A stretch of 64,000 bases of DNA. Origin: Cornus controversa. Lineage: Eukaryota > Streptophyta > Magnoliopsida > Cornales > Cornaceae. The notes beneath the pieces were generated by a model. It worked only from the letters and a program-made list of their open reading frames with translations, did no database searches and had not been told where the DNA came from. The stretch covers positions 48,285,755-48,349,754 of the forward strand of contig CM048853.1 of the NCBI GenBank assembly GCA_026545225.1, read 5' to 3'. Within the stretch, counting starts at the first letter, position 1. Each line of letters begins with the position of its first letter. The translations under genes and the position numbers were made by a program. This document shows positions 55,271 to 64,000 of the stretch, piece by piece.

Positions 55271-56349
55271 TATTTCTCCAAACTCATTGCAACTTTAAAT
55301 GCAATTTGAGAATGGAGATGATGTGAGTTGCGTAGTGCGAAAGTGGTTAAGAAAGCTAATACATTAACACAAAACTTAAAGGGGGTGAATAGATTAACTT
55401 GCTCATTTGTCTAATTTTCAAATTATTTTAATTCTTAGCCCAATTAAAATCAATCAAACACACAAACACAATAAATAAATGAATTGTAGTAAGGTAAGAG
55501 ATAACACCACAAATATTTTATGTGTAACCCTGAAGGAAAAAACCACAAAGACTTGGTCGTCTTGAGTGAAAGCAATTCACTATCTCGAGTAGTGTTACAT
55601 AAACTTTGTTTCATTCTCACACCCACTGCATTCTGCCAAGAAGTAATCGCTGAATATCTCAGACTTACTCTTGAGACTCCTCGTCCGATTGCTATAGACT
55701 TCAGGCTGACTTCTCAATTCTTACGGAAGGGTTGCTTGAAGAACACGAGTGCTCCGGAAATAATTTGTTCCCTTCATAATGCGATTGAATCTACCTTCCT
55801 CACAAACACGAAGTTGAAAGGAGAAAAACAAATTGTGATGTCCTAAGCGAACAAGACAATCTTATCTTGTAGTAGCCTCTGTACTATTAATCAAATTGAG
55901 AACATCACCCTAATATCATTCCGTGTATAGGTGTGTGTTCTCAAGTAAAGAAAAAGACACAATTTTTTTGTATCAAAACACTCTCAAAAGCTCTATTACT
56001 CCCAAAAATAATTATCTCTATGTAGGTTTCTTTATGAAGCTAAGGCCTAGGAGAGGTATTTGTATATGAAAAGAGTCCTAAAATTGGTTGAAAACGAGTT
56101 TTAAAACATTATACGACGTCTACCAAAGTTTGGATAAAAAAGGAAACCAAAATCAGATTGTAAATCAAATTCCTTTTTGAATTTGAACAAGTCCAACCGG
56201 TCGGTCAAAATCCCACTGATGGGACTCTGCAGGTTCTAACTATCGAACATAATTGGACAGGTCGACAAAAATTTGATCGGTGGGACTTGTGGAATTTTAA
56301 AATTTTTGAATATAGTATAAGTTTTTGAGTCCTAACCAAACCAAACTCT
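55271..56349. other. Repeat-like DNA, probably LTR-derived
   Basis: No gene. CACACAAACACAATAAATAA followed by ACACCACAAATATTTTATGTG and GGTCGTCTTGAGTGAAAGC resembles plant LTR U5 and leader sequence, but no ends found. Confidence 0.4.
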
Positions 56350-56490
56350 GTGTGCATAGTGTCCTTACTTTACATACCTATTTTAGATGATGTTCTTAAC
56401 AAGTCATCGATATCGACGCACTTGTTGTTCATCCTGGATGATCAAGATACAAATTAAAATAAAAATTACAATTCGATCAATTCAAGTTTT
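56350..56490. repeat. Dispersed repeat shared with 32690..32850
   Basis: Shares AGTGTCCTTACT, GATACAAA and AAAAATTACAA-TCGATCAAT with the segment just before TNL-3, in the same orientation. It abuts the end of the copia gag relic. Confidence 0.6.
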
Positions 56491-56499
56491 GACACCAAA

Positions 56500-56860
56500 A
56501 TTTGCCTCATTTCCTAACCTGAATACAGCGCTTCAACTCATAAATCTATGCCTCATTCCCTTCCACAAAATAAGTCTGAGATACTGCATCCCACATATCT
56601 TTAGCAGACTTGAGCCGCATATACGCAGGACTAAGATCGGAGGTCATAGTTTGGAGGAGCCAAGAGTAGAACATTGCATCTTCTGCAACCCAAGTCGTGA
56701 AAGTTGGGTCATTGATCGTAGGTCCGGGTTTTTCCCCACTCAAATACCCCAACTGGCCTTTGCTGATAATATACAGCTTCACAAAGTGAAACCAAGCCAG
56801 ATAATTAGTGTCATCAAGTTTATGAGGCAGACATTCATCAGATCTTGATGTGGGTTAGAT
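56500..56860 (-). pseudogene. Copia gag N-terminal relic
   Basis: Minus strand 56782..56546 is open and encodes LYIISKGQLGYLSGEKPGP, DPTFTTWVAEDAMFYSWLL and RLKSAKDMWDAVSQTY, the pattern of copia UBN2-type gag. Upstream frame fragments include NPHQDLMN, and downstream IYELKRCIQVRK follows a stop. It belongs with the LTR and PBS at 57100..57305 and is truncated at about 56500. Confidence 0.85.
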
Positions 56861-57086
56861 GTGGTTGGAGGAATCATTAGAGTTTAAGAATAAATCTCAG
56901 AAGTCACAGGGATTTAAATTTTGTCTGTCATGAAGTCAAATAAGGACACCTGGTCTATGGTGGTTGGCAGGGCTGTCGGCAGGTTCTGTGGTGTTAACTA
57001 AAAAAAATATCTAGTGTTTAGGTATTAAGGTGTATTTGCAGAAAACCCTAAAATAAAAATTAGGATTTTAAAATTCCTTTCTAGAG

Positions 57087-57099
57087 AGCTTTGATACCA
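57087..57099 (-). other. Primer-binding site of copia fragment 2
   Basis: Plus-strand AGCTTTGATACCA is the reverse complement of TGGTATCAAAGCT, adjacent to the LTR at 57100. Confidence 0.75.
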
Positions 57100-57305
57100 T
57101 GAAGATTTCTCTGGAGATAAAGGAATAGGAATAATTCTCTGTGTGTATTCTTTTCCTTGAGGAGGATTTAAATAGTACACAAATAATTACAAAGAAGGAA
57201 AGAAATTAAATGCTAATAATCAGCTCCTATAACTATGTTAATTACACATAATCAACACCTAACATAATTAGCACATGTACAACTAATTATCTATATATGA
57301 AAACA
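57100..57305 (-). mobile_element. Copia-type LTR, fragment 2
   Basis: 206 bp. Minus strand starts TGTTTTCATATATAG and ends GAGAAATCTTCA, next to the PBS. Just above it begins the intron flank of the NB-ARC relic, so this element inserted a few tens of bases before that exon. Confidence 0.7.
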
Positions 57306-57375
57306 AACTTGTTAATTCATTTCAACTTACAACACGTTTGTTTTTTCCTTTTTCTATTTCCATCACAATTTGTAG

Positions 57376-57910
57376 GTACAACCGTAGGAGGCAAATTTTA
57401 TTCAAGAAATCGTTAAAGATATTGAAAAAAAAAATTAATCGCCCAGTCTTAATTGTTTATCAATATTCAGTTGGATTGGATTCTTGTATAAAAGACATTA
57501 ATTTGCATTTACAAGATGAATCAAGTAAAGTTGACATAATAATAATCTAAGGGATGGATGGCAATGGCAAGGCAACCATTGCCAAAACTTTGTATAACAT
57601 AAACTTGTATAAAGTTGAAGGTAGCAGTTTTCTTACAAATATAAAAGAAACATTAGCCTAATGGTTTGGTTTGTTTACAAAGGCAAATTCATTCAAGTAT
57701 TTCAAAGGGAAAAAAGGTAAAAATTAGCAATGTTGATAAAGGACTCATAATGATCAAAGATTCTCTTTGCTCAAAAAGAGTTTACTTGTTTTTGATGGTG
57801 TGGATCAATTAGACCTATTAAAGGTCTAATTAAATGCAGTGCTTGCAATGCGAGGCTGGATTCAACAAGGAAGTATATAACAAGTAGAAATGAGCAATTA
57901 CTCTCAAACA
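57376..57910 (+). pseudogene. Dead NB-ARC exon inside TNL-4 intron 1
   Basis: Follows a normal acceptor context (CACAATTTGTAG) and aligns with TNL-2 exon 2 from its start to about RNBS-B. VGLDSCIKDINLHLQDESSK is recognisable. A stop precedes the P-loop, which reads GMDGNGKATIA rather than GMGGIGKTTIA; more stops and indels follow, and it ends near RNEQLLS. It cannot bind nucleotide. It may be the original second exon of this TIR or part of another broken copy. Confidence 0.88.
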
Positions 57911-58123
57911 TAAGTCCTGGAAATAACATTATGAACTTGTAAATGTAGGGGTTTAAATTATAGAGAGAGAATGACTATCACCAATCTGGATGATAGAGAA
58001 GAAGTTAGAATATATGAATTTGTTTGAAGAAAGTACTATAATGGAGGAGAGAGAAAGTATGTAGAACTAGGTTTAAGATGTATGGAAGCTTTAAGAGGGA
58101 GGGGGGAATTCAGAATGTTTAAC
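57911..58123. other. Spacer, possibly interior of an LTR element
   Basis: No gene. A purine-rich GAGGGAGGGGGGAATT (58095..58110) lies just before the LTR-like start at 58124. Confidence 0.4.
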
Positions 58124-58258
58124 TGTAAGACCTCCGATGTGGGGCCTAGCTAGCTAACATCCCACGTTGCATAAACCTGTCATGCCACGTGTCCGTTCCT
58201 TCACCACATTTGGTTGGAGCTATGGGCATTTCTCTTAGGGTCGCGGGTAGGTGTTACA
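58124..58258 (+). mobile_element. Short LTR-like remnant
   Basis: TGTAAGACCTCCGATGTGG to GTAGGTGTTACA, bounded by TG...CA and preceded by a purine tract. It carries the CGATGTGGG motif also seen in the TRIM-like elements. No PBS partner found. Confidence 0.4.
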
Positions 58259-58724
58259 TAGTGTTCTATGAATATATTTTATAGCATAGCACATAACATC
58301 TTCTGCGAACTCTGGAGCCATGCTTTAGACTTCAACGAGCCTTTCTCTCAATCTTTCATTCCACATTATCTTCCCATTTGGAGTTATGACGCCATACGTT
58401 CCGTTATGACACCACAACCGCCAGGGTCATATCACATTGCACTTCTGTGCCAGAAATGACTCGAGGATCATTATGGCCTCATTCGAGCTCCATCCTCTCA
58501 AGGCTAGAAGTAACGTTGCAAGTAGTGACTTTCTATCTTGAAAAGAAAAACTGGTAATCCTCTACATGATCCTTGCTATTAGAGTCATCACTCGGGGTCA
58601 TGAGTTCGGAGCCACATGATCGCCCATTCTTCCATGATTTCTCACAGCCCTGCGGTATGCCAAGGTGTTAACCAAAACATACCCGTAAGGGGAGGTTGCC
58701 CCCAATCATCCCTTATCCTTCGTG
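58259..58724. other. Unassigned intron DNA
   Basis: More GC-balanced than its surroundings, but no gene, repeat or site was recognised. Confidence 0.4.
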
Positions 58725-58955
58725 GGTTAAAGTCACCCGCAACCACTTTTAATACATTCGTAGGTTAAAGTTACTCACGACTGTTTTATGAGTTAAAGCC
58801 ACCCACGACTGTTAATCTTCGTAAGTTAAAGTACTCATGACCGCTTGTAATACCTTCGCGGGTTAAAGTCACCAGTGACCGCTTCGTGAATTAGAGCACC
58901 CATGACCGCTATATACCACCTTCGCAGGTTAAAGTACCCACGACTGCTTTCCCAT
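58725..58955. repeat. Minisatellite 1, about 7 units of 28-38 bp
   Basis: Units follow the pattern CTTCG-GGGTTAAAGTCACCCA and then CGACCGCTT, with moderate divergence. Confidence 0.85.
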
Positions 58956-59029
58956 CCGATTCCCCTTCAATAAGAAACCCCCCCTTGCTGAAGCCTCCGA
59001 AACCATCCTTCACATAACAGGGTTTTTAT

Positions 59030-59300
59030 GACCTATTAGGGTCGCAGGAGGGGTTTAGCTGCGAGCCATCGGGTTACGGGAAGGGTTCAGCCTCGACCCA
59101 TCGGGTGGCGGGAAAGGTCTATCTGCGACCCATTTAGTTATGGGAAGGATCCACCCGTGACCTAATAGGTTACACGAAAAGTCCACCCATGACCCATTGG
59201 TGGTCTCGAGGAGGGTCCACCTGTAACCCATTGGGTAGCAGGAAAGATCCACTGGCGATTTTCCAGGTAGTGAGGAAGGTCCACCCGCGACCCATTATGA
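59030..59300. repeat. Minisatellite 2, about 8 units of 32-34 bp
   Basis: Units follow GACCCATCGGGTTACGGGAA and then GGTCCACCTGC, varying. Starts about 75 bp after minisatellite 1 and shares CACCCGCGACC-like text with it. Confidence 0.85.
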
Positions 59301-60053
59301 CTTCGTAGCCCCTTTCTAACCTGTTCTTTTTGTTTGTCTTATTCATTTGAATCTTTGGTTGTTTGTACTAACCTCTTTACAGAACTACATGCATTAAAGT
59401 GTCCAACCTATTTTCTTTAAAAAATTGATAGTAAACACATATCACAATATGCAATGAACAAAAAATAACTATAATAACAAGATAGGAGAGTAATACTATA
59501 GATAATATAATATATTCTTTTTTATATTAGAATAGCTTCATCTTGTAATTATGAAGATTTAGAATAAAAATTATAAATTAATTAAAGTTCTTTAATTGTC
59601 TTACGTACTCAATAAATAAATAAACGAATATCTATTTATAATAACCGTGCCCACGCCATGTTTGTGTCCTGGTTTTTTAGAATTTGACAAGTCAATGTAT
59701 TTGTGTTGTATCATGTCCATGCTCATACTTCTTAACTTGAACCTTATTGGTTGGAATTAACTCCGTCTGACATGGGACCTATTGTAGCCCCATTTAGGCT
59801 TATAATTAAGCTCGATTATAAACCCAAAGCCGGGCTCGAAACTTCAGCCTAAGGCCTGGGCCTTGGTGTGACAAATTTTTATTGGACCAATCTATAGAGT
59901 TGTTAAAGCCCAATAGTCTTCTTCCAGAGCCATAAAATCTTAACAGCTTTAGATAGTTACGATTAGTCAATTAACTGTTAACTCTCTTTGGTCAATAGTC
60001 AGTAGAGTAATGATTTGGGTAAAGGGTGCCACTAATCTCTAATTAATTTTTAT
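59301..60053. other. Intron DNA, partly homologous to TNL-2 intron 1
   Basis: 59740..59860 matches 14830..14945 (CTTATTGGTTGGAATTAACTC, TTGTAGCCC, GCCTATAATT-like). The rest is AT-rich with no gene. Confidence 0.55.
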
Positions 60054-60539
60054 TAGGGGTGGCAAATTAGGTGCAAACCCGCCAACCCGCCCAGTTAAAA
60101 ATGGATATGGGCGACTTATTTTCTTATACGGGTCATAAACTGGTTGGATAAATATAAACCAATTAATTAGCGGGGTAAATGGGTTGAATATGGGTACACA
60201 TATTCAATTCATCTTTCACCCATAAAACAAAATGTGAATTAAAGTTTATCCAACCTTTCTCTCTCTTTGATCCCATTTTTCTCTCTCTTCCCTTTCTCTC
60301 TCTTCGATCCCACATCTCTCTCTCTCTCTCTCTTCCCCTTTCTCTCTCTATACTTGGTCAATATTTTTTTTTTAGAAAAAAATATTTTAGTAAGAATCTT
60401 ATTTTTAGAAAAAAATAATATTTTTCCTTTTTAGTAATTATTGTAGGGTTTCACCATTGTAATTTCCTAATTAAAAATAAGAAGAATATATAATTTAGAC
60501 ATAAACTTTACAGTCCAACAACAATTTTTATTGGAGCAT

Positions 60540-60595
<56 letters not shown>

Positions 60596-62165
60596 TCATT
60601 CTTTAGATTTTTTTTATTAATTCCAAAAAAAAAAAAATGACTTATCGAAAGGTCACATACTTTCTCAACGGGATTTTTATTTTTATTGATTAGTTCCAAA
60701 AAACTCAGACTCTCATCCAAAAGTCACATTCTCTTTCCCTATGCACAGAGTTCATTTTGTATTAAAAAACAAGAATAATTGAATTTTCGAAAGTCACCTT
60801 TCTCTATCTACAGAGTCCATTTTTGTGTTTGAGTACCTTTCTCAATGTTTTAATTTTAATTATATTCCATGTGTTTCTGTGATTTGGTAGGTCATTTTTA
60901 AAATTACCCAATTATGAAGATATAATTGAGTTAGTGTTGGAGACCTTTTTCAATTGAAATACTTATTATAATTGTGTGCTTATGTTTTGGTGTTTTTTAA
61001 AGAAAATTTATGCTGACTGAGTTACTCGAGACTCTATACTCTTTTGCTATAGATTTATGAATGTAATTAAACACTAGATTGCAATTAAATTCTTATATTC
61101 TTTTACGCAATCACCTCTTGGATAAAAAATAAAAACATTTGCTGACACCCAAAAATAAACAAGCCATATAAATAATATCAGTATGATTAGCAAATTATTT
61201 TACCATATTTGCTAGTCAAAGTTTTTTTGTTTGGTTATAGACCTTGTGCATTTTTGTCTTTACACGGTTATTATTATATTTTTTTGGGTAAAAATTAACA
61301 AGATTATGTTGTATCCACTCTTTATACATCTTTCAATGTCTATTCATGAAGAGGACAAATTTATAATTTTTTTCTCCAAAAAGACAAGAAAATGGGTATG
61401 GGTCGGGTTTTTTATACATGTCGGGTCCTATAAATGGGTCGGCCCCATATTCGGGTCCGGATAATTTTTGATATCTTAAAGTCCGCACAAAAATAAAAAT
61501 AAAAAAGTCATCTTTAAAAGAGCAAACAAAAATTTATCGACCCGATCATTTATGAAAATGTGTCAGGCTCTGTAAACAGGTCGAGTATTATAAACGGGTC
61601 GGATTTGACGAGTCTTTCATGCGGGTCGAATTTGACCCAATTTAACTAATTTGTGTCACAAGTTTATTTATTATATTTTTTAAAGCATAATTAATGAATG
61701 TCAAAAGAGCAGGGGTGTCCAAGTATAACAAAGTCGGTCACAAATTTTTAATTGGGTCGGATTTGACTCGTTTATTCAGATCGGGTCTACTCGTTTGTTT
61801 GAATCAGATCGACCCGTTTTATCTGGGCCTGGGGTGGTTTGACTAATCTGGGTTAAGTTAGCCCATTTATTTGGGTTGGCCGACCAATCCAGTTGGGTTA
61901 GATCGAATATGAGTTGGCGGATTGACCCGACCTGTATTTGAACCGCTCATATTCAACCCGTTACAAACGGGTTGAATATGGATCACAACCCATATTTGAC
62001 CTGCCCATATTCAACTCGGTTCAAATCTGCCCATTTTACCACACCTAGCTACTGTCGTGTCTAGTCGGGTCAAACATGGGTTGACGGGTTGACCCGACCC
62101 ATATTCAACTCAACCATATTCGACCCGGTCTAAACCCACCCAATCCGCCCAGTTTGCCACCCCTA
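60054..62165. mobile_element. 2.1-kb non-autonomous hAT with perfect 8-bp TSD
   Basis: Termini TAGGGGTGGCAAA and TTTGCCACCCCTA are perfect inverted repeats. TSD ATTTTTAT is exact (60046..60053 and 62166..62173). Subterminal DNA is dense in GGGTCGG, GACCCG and TTGACCCG repeats on both sides. There is a long AT run (60542..60592) but no transposase frame. Confidence 0.93.
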
Positions 62166-62173
62166 ATTTTTAT

Positions 62174-63070
62174 GAAGAGACTAATGCAAAATGTAGGCAC
62201 AATTGTGTCTCAATTTTTTTTTCTTTTTATAAAAAAAATCTCATTAAAATATGAAGGGTTAGGTGCAAGAAATACTCTCACTATATACAAAAATGTGCAA
62301 AAATTACACACCAATTTAGAATACTCATATCACCCCTCACTAGTTGTCTCCGATGAGCAAATACCCCCTTCGGACTAGATTCCGTCCAAAAATGATCATT
62401 GACCAACATGTCTGACTTAAAAATTAAATCAAATCCCAAAATTATCCTTTTCTAAAGACCATAATGCCCCTCTATATAAGTTAAGACCCTGTTTGGCTAA
62501 CTCATTCTCTCCTTAACTGATTTTTCTCTCTCTTGCATGCATTCATTTATACACATCTATACAAACACACACACACACACACTATATATATATATATACC
62601 CACAATCATCAAATTGTGCCTTTTAACTGAATTAGAGTGGACATATTATATATAAATGCATCGTGTATATAATATATATAGGCATTGTTACCTTCCAAAA
62701 TATATATCCATGTTGTGGGTTTAAAATTTTGGGTAAGCTGATTTTGATTTTTCTTCAACTATTTCTCTATTACACTGGGCTTCCTCTTTATTCTTGGTGC
62801 AATAATTCATGCTACTCTAATGTAATCAAAGGCACAAATCTCATATGCAGTCAGACCCACTTCCCTTTGTCCTTTCTCTTTTTCAATCGCGATTGAACCC
62901 AAATTACGATTCCATAACGATGAATATATTAAGAAAATGATTGAAGTGAAATTAGCCTACTATATACGAAACTTTATAGAAGCATGACAGATGAGATGAA
63001 TTCAATATCTAATACACATACAATATATATATATATACACACACACACAAACACAAACACACATACAAGA
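62174..63070. other. Intron DNA between the hAT and the protease fragment
   Basis: 62166..62245 (GAAGAGACTAATGCAAAAT) recurs at 63326..63405, so this stretch is bracketed by direct repeats of about 80 bp. AT and CA runs at 62565..62600 and 63025..63065. No gene. Confidence 0.5.
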
Positions 63071-63324
63071 GCAATTGGGTGTGGACATGAGAACGAAGGC
63101 TTGTTCATCGGCGCGGCTTGCTCTCGCTTCCTTTGCAGATCAAAGGATCATCGTTCTCGTACTGCCTTGTCGATCGCAATTTCACATCCTCATCGAATCT
63201 CAACTTCAACTCAGCTTCCTCCGGCGACTCAGTCACAGCTCCGTTTCTCCAGAACTCCAAAATCAACACCTTCCTCTACGTTGGACTCACCAGACTTGGC
63301 GTCGGTGGTCAGATCCTCAATTAA
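63071..63324 (+). pseudogene. Fragment of a pepsin-type (A1) aspartic protease gene
   Basis: GC-rich coding-like patch. 63071 onward encodes IGCGHENEGLFIGAA; after a small deletion and frame change at about 63117 it continues LSLPLQIKGSSFSYCLVDRN and later TFLYVGLTRLGVGGQIL, then TAA at 63322. This matches the central region of plant nepenthesin/ASPG-type aspartic proteases (GCGHDNEGLF, FSYCLVDR, YYVGLTGLSVGG). Both catalytic Asp regions are absent. The bracketing direct repeats suggest insertion or capture. Confidence 0.85.
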
Positions 63325-63847
63325 TTTTTATAAAGAGACTAATGCAAAATCTACACGATTGTGGGACTCAGGTTTTTTTTTTTTTTTTAAATCCCATTAG
63401 AATATGAATAACTTAAATTCTAGGTGTTTTAAATGACATGAAAGCATGATGAAAGAATAAAGTCAATAACTAGAAAATAGAAATAAGAAGACAAGTTTTA
63501 AGAAAGGAAATGTGGTTAAGATTGTGAACAATAAAACGCTTATCATGAAGTTGCTTTCTTAAGCTAGATTCAGAATTTCGTGTATATTCTTGCATTTTGA
63601 AACAATTTTCTTTCTTTATTTTCAATATCTTTAACATATCATTGATTGTGTAATTCTATTAATGCAAGATTGTACAACATTCAAAATTCTACATCAATAT
63701 GTTTGTGGCAATGTCTAAACTAAACAACATGAAATTTAGTATATTTTGTTTGCATTTTTCGATAACTTCTTGATTCGTTTCAACTCACGGCATGTTTTCT
63801 TTGCTTTTATTCTCTTACCCCATTTCCTATTCCCATGCAATTTGTAG
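63325..63847. other. 3' end of TNL-4 intron 1
   Basis: 63440..63600 and the last 80 bases match 15250..15528 of TNL-2 intron 1, ending in the acceptor CAATTTGTAG (63838..63847). Confidence 0.7.
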
Positions 63848-64000
63848 GTATGAGTCAAATTTTATCCAGAAAATCGTTAAAGAGGTTGGAAACAAATTGA
63901 ATCGCATAGTTTTGAGTGTTTGTATGTACCCAGTTGGATTAGATTCTCGTATAAATGACATTAATTTGTGGTTACAAGATGGATCTAACAAAGTTGGGAT
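63848..64000 (+). CDS. TNL-4 exon 2: start of NB-ARC (runs off the window)
   Basis: Open from the acceptor in the phase expected from exon 1, encoding YESNFIQKIVKEVGNKLNRI then VLSVCMYPVGLDSRINDINL and ending just before the P-loop. It closely resembles TNL-2 15529 onward and is undamaged as far as visible. Joining to 52634 gives LKLEDQ-YESNFIQ, the normal TIR/NB-ARC junction. Whether it is really spliced to the TIR 11.2 kb away, or belongs to a copy that lost its TIR, cannot be decided from this window. Confidence 0.85.

Noticed and set aside
58725-59300. CRISPR-like direct repeats
   Set aside because: Units are contiguous and diverged with no unique spacers, and the DNA is plant nuclear. 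Minisatellites.
60508-60720. Minus-strand frame with a long YIYIYI run
   Set aside because: Translation of an AT microsatellite inside a hAT element.

Overview
This is nuclear DNA from a dicot plant. The reasons are a cluster of TIR-NBS-LRR (TNL) disease-resistance genes with the classic plant exon layout and GT-AG introns, very AT-rich intergenic DNA, Ty3/gypsy chromovirus, Ty1/copia, TRIM, MULE, hAT and Stowaway elements, and long LTR families. TNLs are absent from grasses, so a monocot is unlikely. I cannot name the species. No rRNA gene, tRNA gene, CRISPR array or prokaryotic signal was seen.

TNL cluster, all on the + strand. TNL-1 (1..1383) is the intact-looking 3' end (LRR plus post-LRR C-JID domain) of a gene that starts before the window. 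A relic (8590..8990) keeps only an intron-1 piece fused to a C-JID piece. TNL-2 (13686..18751) is the only complete exon set, but has two single-base deletions, one in the NB-ARC and one in the LRR exon. TNL-3 (32870..36549) is a 5'-truncated pseudogene with a solo LTR inside its last exon. TNL-4 (52126..end) has an intact TIR exon and an NB-ARC exon starting at 63848, separated by an 11.2-kb intron packed with repeats, including a dead NB-ARC exon (57376..57910). Each TIR exon has a stop codon overlapping its splice donor, so intron retention would give a TIR-only protein.

Spacers. Blocks beside the TNLs are segmental duplicates of one another: 1381..7700, 38239..44820 and 46860..48290, with a fragment at 9285..10110. 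They carry relic exons of an RPA70-like single-stranded DNA-binding protein on the minus strand. Because one copy often lacks an insertion that another has, empty sites are visible and several transposons can be bounded with their target-site duplications (TSDs).

Mobile DNA. 18779..32870 is a nest: an LTR fragment split by a MULE (19163..20552) and a solo LTR (20581..23314), then a chromovirus pol with seven premature stops but no frameshift (23691..27178), its long 3' LTR, and another solo LTR inside that. Other elements are a 1.2-kb MULE (2002..3222), a 1.78-kb MULE-like element (43022..44804) holding a hAT (43955..44538), a 168-bp MITE of the same terminal-repeat family (44914..45081), a 2.1-kb hAT (60054..62165), two Stowaway MITEs, TRIM-like elements, two copia fragments, and three unusual minisatellites (54061..54560, 58725..58955, 59030..59300).

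I found no convincing new multi-gene system. The most interesting points are the potential TIR-only products, the array of ACGT-core motifs, the MITE and leader duplication ahead of TNL-4, and the chimeric C-terminus of TNL-1.
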